Assembly: GCA_947631315.1 (NCBI GenBank)
Contig: CANRLA010000008.1
Coordinates: 1-26,836 of the forward strand
Source of the DNA: an uncultured Clostridia bacterium
Lineage (GTDB): Bacteria; Bacillota; Clostridia; TANB77; CAG-508
DNA length: 26,836 nt
Direction: 5' to 3'
Made by a program: the position numbers and the translations under genes. Of this stretch, positions 22,844 to 26,836 are shown piece after piece. Below the pieces are notes generated by a model. The model saw only the letters and a program-made list of their open reading frames with translations. It searched no databases and was not told the DNA's origin. Every line of letters begins with the position of its first letter. Positions within the stretch are counted from its first letter, which is position 1.

Positions 22844-23810
22844 AGTAGTATCCTGCAGGGGTTCCATCAGCCTTTTTGAAGATTAAATCGTAATATGCAT
22901 CATTTATAAATTCGCTTTCTTTATAATTATGGTAATAATATGATTGTTTAAAAGTTGTACTATCGCTTCCTGCTGTCATCGTGTCGGTTATTTGACCGTC
23001 ATTAGTTCCAATCACTTCCCATATTTCACATTCCTCGTCTCCTCCTGTTGCTGTTTTATCTTTATTTTTATATTCGTACGTCCAGTTCTTATCATTGTCA
23101 TTCCACATTTTTGGATATTGATTAGAACTAGCATAAGTCTTTGACTCTCCAAAATATATTAAATTTCCATTATCATCACTACTAGTTGTATCTTCTATAT
23201 ATCCACTCTTGTCGTGCTTATATTTCGTATAATCATAGGTACTTACTTTCTGTATATCGGTTCTTTTTAGATTTGTTACACTTACTCCCTTTTTATTATT
23301 TGAATATAATTCTTTACATATATGGTCTACTGCCCATACTCCATTATTATATCCTGCTGCTCCTTTTAATGTTAAAGAGCCTGTTGGGTCTCCTATCATC
23401 CTTAGTATATTTCCATCATAATCCCATACTCTCCAATTTAACTGTTCCCTGTTAAAATTCTGAAGAGTCTCTGTTCCACTTGTTACTTGTCCTATAGAAC
23501 AACTAGCACTTTCTCCTGTTGGATTATATCCTATTACGGTCGCTCCTACATATTCGCTATATAATTGTGTTGCTATTTGTCTTATTGCTTCTTCTTCATC
23601 ACTCTGTGCTTGTTTATAATCCTCTACTGCTTTCTTTGTTTTATTAAACAACCCATCATCTGATAACGCTATATTTAGTGTTACTCCTGTTAAGATTAAC
23701 AAGATTATTATTGTCACTACTAAGGCTATTAATGTGATTCCTCGTTCTTTTAAATCTTGCTTTTTGATTTTCTTTTTCAATTGTAATTTTTTGTTTTCTT
23801 TTTCTTTCAT
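22713..23810 (-). CDS. DGR target protein: prepilin-like N-terminus with C-terminal variable domain, truncated in the VR
   Basis: 365 aa as currently read. A basic N-terminus is followed by KERGITLIALVVTIIILLIL (about 22-41), a type IV prepilin-like segment with a possible cleavage site after Gly24, then a Glu/Gln-rich helix (DYKQAQSDEEEAIRQIATQL). A long C-terminal domain with WRVWDYDG and YYWLAGRYV motifs resembles the C-type-lectin/FGE-like folds used by DGR targets. The VR begins at GRYV. The frame hits TAG (22713-22715) inside the VR, losing the ALRPIVSIDL tail. It is presumably a secreted, surface-displayed binding protein. The ATG at 23810 has no close ribosome binding site; GGAGGAG lies about 33 nt upstream. 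Confidence 0.85.
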   Translation of the reverse strand: MKEKENKKLQLKKKIKKQDLKERGITLIALVVTIIILLILTGVTLNIALSDDGLFNKTKKAVEDYKQAQSDEEEAIRQIATQLYSEYVGATVIGYNPTGESASCSIGQVTSGTETLQNFNREQLNWRVWDYDGNILRMIGDPTGSLTLKGAAGYNNGVWAVDHICKELYSNNKKGVSVTNLKRTDIQKVSTYDYTKYKHDKSGYIEDTTSSDDNGNLIYFGESKTYASSNQYPKMWNDNDKNWTYEYKNKDKTATGGDEECEIWEVIGTNDGQITDTMTAGSDSTTFKQSYYYHNYKESEFINDAYYDLIFKKADGTPAGYYWLAGRYVRLCESYCDFGVQRVYASSSGGFVHGNDLCDSNRYYD

Positions 23811-23822
23811 TTGTTTTTTCTT

Positions 23823-23838
23823 GTATAAAATTTTATAC
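23823..23838. promoter_or_regulatory. 16-bp perfect palindrome in the leader of the VR1 gene
   Basis: GTATAAAATTTTATAC lies between the GGAGGAG ribosome binding site (23843-23849) and the ATG at 23810. Folding it would bring the ribosome binding site closer to the start codon; it could also be an operator. Confidence 0.4.
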
Positions 23839-23962
23839 CTTTCTCCTCCTTTTTTCCTTCATTTTTAGCTTTTCACATAACTAGAATTATTTTTTACTAT
23901 TGTGTATTTTATTTCTTTTTTGTTATGTTGTTTTATTAAGGTAAAAACTTAATAAAAAAAGC

Positions 23963-24007
23963 AAAAATCTTGTAATCAGCTTGTATTAAGCCTTTTACAT
24001 GATTTTT
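23963..24007. terminator. Bidirectional terminator-like hairpin
   Basis: AAAAATCTTGTAA (23963-23975) pairs with TTACATGATTTTT (23995-24007) with one mismatch in 13. Poly-T runs follow on both strands (CTTTTTATTTTTT on plus; GCTTTTTTTATT on minus). It insulates the VR1 gene from DNA to its right. Confidence 0.65.
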
Positions 24008-24049
24008 ACTTTTTATTTTTTAGCATTTTTTTATATATTTTTAATTTTT

Positions 24050-24304
24050 ATTATCTTGATTTAATACTGTTGTTATGCTATATTTTTTATATATTAATTT
24101 TTATTAAGTTTTTACATTAATTATATTTTTTTATTAATCGAAATATTGTTACTTTTTATAATCCATTCTTCATTTCTTATTGTTCCTTTTCTTTCTATTA
24201 ATTTCATATACTTCAAGTGTTTCATATTTTTCTCAACAGAAATTATGTTTCTATTTTTGATAATTTTGATTTATTTTCTCTGTTATACTATATTTTTTAT
24301 ATAT
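24050..24304 (+). repeat. Imperfect 45-bp direct repeat carrying promoter-like boxes
   Basis: Copies at about 24050-24094 and 24259-24304, spaced 210 bp apart. Both contain TTGATTTA and end in CTATATTTTTTATATAT, which is identical in the two. Each has -35-like and -10-like boxes (TTGATT with TATGCT; TTGATA with TATACT) pointing right. No gene is evident after either one. Confidence 0.4.
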
Positions 24305-24489
24305 AGTGAACTTTAGAATGATTGAATCTATAGGTGCAAAATATAAATGTCTAAATATGTATATTAAATTTTTTCTCTACTTTTCGACTTATATAATGGT
24401 CGATATCTTGACTATCGAAAAAAATAATACAAGCAAAAATACTTTGGTAGTTTATATATATTTTTATGCAAAATAAAAAAATCAAAAAA

Positions 24490-24521
24490 TCGCCTTGAAC
24501 TTATTTTAAAATTCAAAGCGA
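24490..24521 (-). terminator. Terminator of the toxin-antitoxin operon
   Basis: On the minus strand TCGCTTTGAA (24521-24512) pairs with TTCAAGGCGA (24499-24490), followed by TTTTTTGATTTTTTT. It lies about 20 nt after the toxin stop codon. Confidence 0.85.
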
Positions 24522-24541
24522 AATAATTATTTGTTATTTAC

Positions 24542-24859
24542 TTATAATAGTCCTCCATCTAAATAATTTCTACCACCATAATACATATGTGAAATTAAAA
24601 TAGTTTTATCTTCTTCTACTATTGTATAAATTATTACATAGTTATCTATTACTATTCTTCTGTAATCTCTTCCTGCTCTATCTGTTTTTTCTATTTTAGC
24701 ATAAATTTTTGGAGAATTTTTTAGTTCTCGTATGGTTTTTCTTATTTTTTCTCTTAATCTATTAGATGCCTGTTCTGCCTTTAATACATTTTCTATATAA
24801 TCACAATTTGCTTCTATTTCTTCTAAACAAGTATCTGAAATTACAATTTCATATTCCAT
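24542..24859 (-). CDS. ParE/RelE-superfamily toxin
   Basis: 105 aa, the size and plan of the family: IVISDTCLEEIEANCDYIEN (strand and first helix), LREKIRKTIRELKNSP (second helix), then GRDYRRIVIDNYVIIYTIVE and ILISHMYYGGRNY (central sheet and C-terminal block). ParE-type members poison gyrase and RelE-type members cut mRNA on the ribosome; the sequence alone does not decide, though the C-terminal YYGGRNY is common in the ParE-like group. It overlaps the upstream antitoxin gene by 11 nt, so the two are translationally coupled. Confidence 0.87.
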   Translation of the reverse strand: MEYEIVISDTCLEEIEANCDYIENVLKAEQASNRLREKIRKTIRELKNSPKIYAKIEKTDRAGRDYRRIVIDNYVIIYTIVEEDKTILISHMYYGGRNYLDGGLL

Positions 24860-25088
24860 ATTTTAATTCCCATTCTTTAAAGACATCTTCGGCTTTTCTT
24901 ACTCTTCCATTATTATAATCTTCTTCTGACTTCAATATTTTTCTTTCTATTTCTTCATCTAACATTTTCTTTTTATATTCTTCCATACTCATAACAACTA
25001 CATTATTTTTACTATTTTTACTTACTACAATTTCTCCATATTGATTTACTGCTGTTTCTATTTCTTTTAAATTTGTTAATTGTTGCAT
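24849..25088 (-). CDS. Phd/YefM-type antitoxin
   Basis: 79 aa. The N-terminal half (LKEIETAVNQYGEIVVSKNS and VVVMSMEEYKKK) is the typical Phd/YefM DNA-binding and dimerisation fold; the acidic C-terminal helical part would wrap the toxin. First gene of the pair, with a GAGGAG ribosome binding site and a palindromic operator upstream, consistent with autoregulation. Confidence 0.87.
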   Translation of the reverse strand: MQQLTNLKEIETAVNQYGEIVVSKNSKNNVVVMSMEEYKKKMLDEEIERKILKSEEDYNNGRVRKAEDVFKEWELKYGI

Positions 25089-25107
25089 AGCAATACTCCT
25101 CTCTTTT

Positions 25108-25125
25108 TATACTATTTATAGTATA
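25108..25125. promoter_or_regulatory. Palindromic operator of the toxin-antitoxin operon
   Basis: On the minus strand TATACTATAAATAGTATA: 8-bp perfect arms around a 2-bp centre, 20 nt before the antitoxin ATG. TATACT can also serve as a -10 element, so binding of the antitoxin here would block transcription. Confidence 0.6.
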
Positions 25126-25174
25126 ACATAAATTTTACTATTTTTGAATACTTTTCGTTAATTTCCTAAAATTA

Positions 25175-25603
25175 TTATTTGTAAATAATTTCATTATATA
25201 CAATTTCTTCAGCTTGATTTTTAAAGTTATTCAGCCACTGCATAAGTCATCTGTAATCGCTAAAGCTCAACAGCTGACTTAATTATTCCTACCCAATAAA
25301 GTTGATTTGTATTTTTCATTTCTTCTGTTAAATCGCTTTGCTCTTTTAGTGATTTAATAATTTCTTCTACTTTTTTTGTAGCAGTTTCTTGTATTTCTTC
25401 TAAATGCTCCATTAGTTTATTTTCTATAAATAAAATTGTATATTCTGCTTTCTTATGATTTTTCAAATATTCTAATCTTAAATGACCATACTTATTTAAG
25501 TTTATCTTCTTTTGTGGCTCTATAACTAAATTAGGTAAATAATAATCTCCTTTTTTTATATATTCAATTCCTGTCTTTTCATCTATAAATCTTTACTATT
25601 CAT
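25175..25603 (-). pseudogene. tnpV: Decayed TnpV-family transposon-associated protein
   Basis: TnpV is a small protein of clostridial transposons of unknown role. The gene is recognisable in three pieces. The start (ATG 25603, GGAGG 10 nt upstream, MNSKD) is followed by a one-base deletion at a T run (about 25587-25589). The main frame reads FIDEKTGIEYIKKGDYYLPN, then KYGHLRLEYLKNHKKAEYTI through ENTNQ-like TNQLYWV. After an insertion of about 50 bp (25241-25290) the C-terminus resumes in another frame as QWLNNFKNQAEEIVYNEIIY. Family members show GDYYLPDL and NRAEEIVLNELIY at the same places. It is a relic of a mobile element in this accessory block. Confidence 0.75.
25244..25280. repeat. Small palindromic insertion in tnpV
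   Basis: AAGTCATCTGT (25244-25254) and ACAGCTGACTT (25270-25280) are inverted copies with one mismatch in 11 and a 15-nt spacer. It sits exactly where the TnpV reading frame is interrupted, so it looks like an inserted mini-element. Confidence 0.55.
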
Positions 25604-25716
25604 AATTTTAAATCCTCCATTTTTCTATTATTTATAAATTTTTTATTATAAAATCAAAAAAGATGAAGACGAGAATTTTTAATCCGAATCTGTCACATCT
25701 CCTAAAATTCTCTAAA

Positions 25717-25750
25717 ATATCCGGATATCAGACGATTGCACTCCGGATAT
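25717..25750 (-). terminator. Hairpin downstream of the second VR gene
   Basis: ATATCCGG (25717-25724) pairs with CCGGATAT (25743-25750), loop 18 nt, and on the minus strand a short TTTTAG follows. The left arm is itself part of a 12-bp palindrome ATATCCGGATAT. Could be a weak terminator or the counterpart of the VR1 hairpin. Confidence 0.4.
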
Positions 25751-25768
25751 TAGATATTGATTTTTCAT

Positions 25769-26836
25769 CTATTCAATCTTTATCGTCATTTTTCCATCTT
25801 CATTAACTTCTGAAGTCATTTTGTATCCACCGGCCTTTAAATCGATAGAAACTACTGGACGAAGTGCAAACGTAGGATTACCCTCCCAATCGTCTTGAGA
25901 GCTACACAAAGCGACCCCGCCCACACCGCTGCCTTCACTACTAGAGTCCACATTTTGGATACCAAAAACGCAACGGATCCCATAGAGGTGGACATAACGT
26001 CCTGCGAGCCAGTATGCCCCAGTCCAATCCCCATCAGCTTTCTTGAATATTAAATCGTAATATGCGTCATTTATAAATTCGGTCTTGTTATAATTATGGT
26101 AATAATATGACTGTTTGAATGTTGTTTGGGCACTTCCTTCATGCATTGAGCCTTCCACTTGACCGTCATCAGTTCCAATCACTTCCCATATTTTGCATTC
26201 CTTGTCTCCTCCTGTTGCTGCTTTATCTTTATTATTATATTCGTATGTCCATTCTTTATCATTATCATTCCACATATCAGGATATTGATTGTTATTAGTA
26301 TATGTTCTCGACTCTCCAAAGTATATTAAATTTTCATCATCACTATTACTAGTTGTATCTTCCAACCAATTATCCTTTTGGTGCTTATATTGCGTATAAT
26401 CATAAGTGCTTACTTTTTGTATATCTGTTCTTTTTAAATTTGTTACACTTACTCCCTTTTTATTATTTGAATATAATTCTTTACATATATAGTCTACTGC
26501 CCATACTCCATTATTGTATCCTGCTGCTCCTTGTAATGTTAGAGAATCTGTTGGGTCTCCTATTATCCTTAATGTATTTCCATCAAAGTCCCATACTCTC
26601 CAATTCATTCCTTCTTCTGCTATAAATGTTTGACTAAAATCTTCTCCTACTCCTTCAATTGTATTTCCTTCGCTATCTTTATTACTATCCAGCCCTGATG
26701 TTGTCTTCTCTATTTTAACTCCATCCTTATTTTCTGCTGGACTATATCCTTCTACTGTTGCTCCTACATATTCACTATATAATTGCGTTGATATTTGTCT
26801 TATTGATTCTTCTTCCTCACTCTGTGCTTCTTTATA
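25769..26836 (-). CDS. Second DGR-type target protein (5' end beyond right edge)
   Basis: The frame is open to the window end (355 codons); the first ATG inside is only an internal Met. It is a paralogue of the 22713-23810 product: YKEAQSEEEESIRQISTQLY, then WRVWDFDGNTLRIIGDPTDS, YYHNY, and YWLAGRYVHLYG with a VR-like end and an intact tail FALRPVVSIDLKAGG. The N-terminal prepilin-like part is presumably beyond the edge. It differs from the first copy in having about 20 extra residues (PAENKDGVKIEKTTSGLDS) before WRVW. The conserved frame suggests it is still a functional protein. Confidence 0.85.
   Translation of the reverse strand, partial: YKEAQSEEEESIRQISTQLYSEYVGATVEGYSPAENKDGVKIEKTTSGLDSNKDSEGNTIEGVGEDFSQTFIAEEGMNWRVWDFDGNTLRIIGDPTDSLTLQGAAGYNNGVWAVDYICKELYSNNKKGVSVTNLKRTDIQKVSTYDYTQYKHQKDNWLEDTTSNSDDENLIYFGESRTYTNNNQYPDMWNDNDKEWTYEYNNKDKAATGGDKECKIWEVIGTDDGQVEGSMHEGSAQTTFKQSYYYHNYNKTEFINDAYYDLIFKKADGDWTGAYWLAGRYVHLYGIRCVFGIQNVDSSSEGSGVGGVALCSSQDDWEGNPTFALRPVVSIDLKAGGYKMTSEVNEDGKMTIKIE
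25846..26010 (-). repeat. Second variable repeat (VR2), diverged from the local TR
   Basis: 165 bp aligned to VR1 (163 bp over the same borders). Over the ungapped part from GGCTCGCAGG to TTGTGT, I count 29 differences from the TR, 17 at TR adenines and 12 elsewhere. The AAY codons of the TR are again the changed ones (GAC, AGT, GGC, GGT, GTC, GCT). The homing block is altered (TGGACGAAGTGCAAACGTA instead of TGGGGCGAAGCGCATTCGTG). It therefore looks like an old or differently templated VR. Confidence 0.75.

Larger units (their letters stand above)
23811..24541. other. 730-bp AT-rich stretch without a recognisable gene
   Basis: Contains the VR1 gene leader, a bidirectional terminator-like hairpin (23963-24007), two promoter-like repeats (24050-24094 and 24259-24304), and the terminator of the toxin-antitoxin operon (24490-24521). 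The only ORF of note is a 52-codon plus-strand frame at 24318-24476, which has no ribosome binding site and no recognisable family. Confidence 0.6.

Noticed and set aside
22592..22867. 91-aa minus-strand ORF starting MEPLQDTTG
   Set aside because: Only its C-terminal 40 or so residues are meaningful, as the displaced tail of the VR protein; the rest is VR1 read in the wrong frame.
22656..22886. Plus-strand ORF over the VR (76 aa)
   Set aside because: It is the antisense of VR1 and exists because the repeat is GC-rich with few stops; the real coding frame is on the minus strand.
23186..23455. Plus-strand ORF in the VR1 gene, with a similar one at 26353-26625
   Set aside because: Both are antisense to the same part of the two paralogous target genes; their similarity follows from the paralogy.
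24318..24476. 52-aa plus-strand ORF (MIESIGAKYK start)
   Set aside because: There is no ribosome binding site, its composition is that of the AT-rich background, and it resembles no known family. It is kept only as a note in the gap entry.

Overview
The window looks like chromosome from a low-GC, spore-forming, anaerobic Firmicute of the class Clostridia. The base composition is very AT-rich. Sporulation and germination genes (spoVG, spoIVB, spoVAC-AD-AE) sit beside housekeeping genes (murC, ruvA, rarA), and the ribosome binding sites are strong AGGAGG-type sites. No rRNA, tRNA or CRISPR array was seen.

Layout. 1-86: the start of spoVG (minus) behind a near-consensus sigma-H promoter. 357-1736: murC (plus). 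1897-4166: a membrane-anchored transglutaminase-like protein and the SpoIVB sporulation protease (minus). 4351-14571: an eleven-gene minus-strand operon for a divergent Tad-like (type IVb pilus or type II secretion-like) apparatus. It encodes a CpaB/RcpC-like SAF protein, two TadZ/MinD-like proteins with degenerate P-loops, a CpaF-like ATPase, one long protein with two T2SSF-type halves (TadB/TadC-like), and six small single-span pilin-like proteins, four of which begin MENA. 14815-15762: an SPFH/stomatin protein (plus). 15778-17737: ruvA and rarA (minus). 17917-20255: dodecin and spoVAC-AD-AE (plus).

20341-23810: a diversity-generating retroelement (DGR) on the minus strand. In transcription order it has a target gene with a prepilin-like N-terminus and a C-terminal variable repeat (VR), a MutS-domain-I-like accessory gene, avd, a reverse transcriptase (RT) split by a frameshift, and the template repeat (TR) 14 nt after the RT stop codon. 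In a hand alignment of TR and VR, 20 of 21 differences fall on adenines of the TR sense strand, the hallmark of DGR mutagenic retrohoming. TR and VR share a frame-changing indel, so the present VR gene ends inside its VR and its conserved C-terminal tail is left in another frame.

23811-26836: accessory DNA with an AT-rich gap, a Phd/YefM-ParE/RelE toxin-antitoxin pair, a decayed tnpV interrupted by a small palindromic insertion, and a second DGR-type target gene (VR2) running off the right edge. VR2 has an intact frame but has drifted from this TR.

The most noteworthy system is the DGR acting on a pilin-like surface protein, with its template-borne frameshift and a second target. The divergent Tad-like operon is next. 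Several single-base frameshifts lie in short A/T runs (RT, tnpV), so assembly error must be excluded before the element is called dead.
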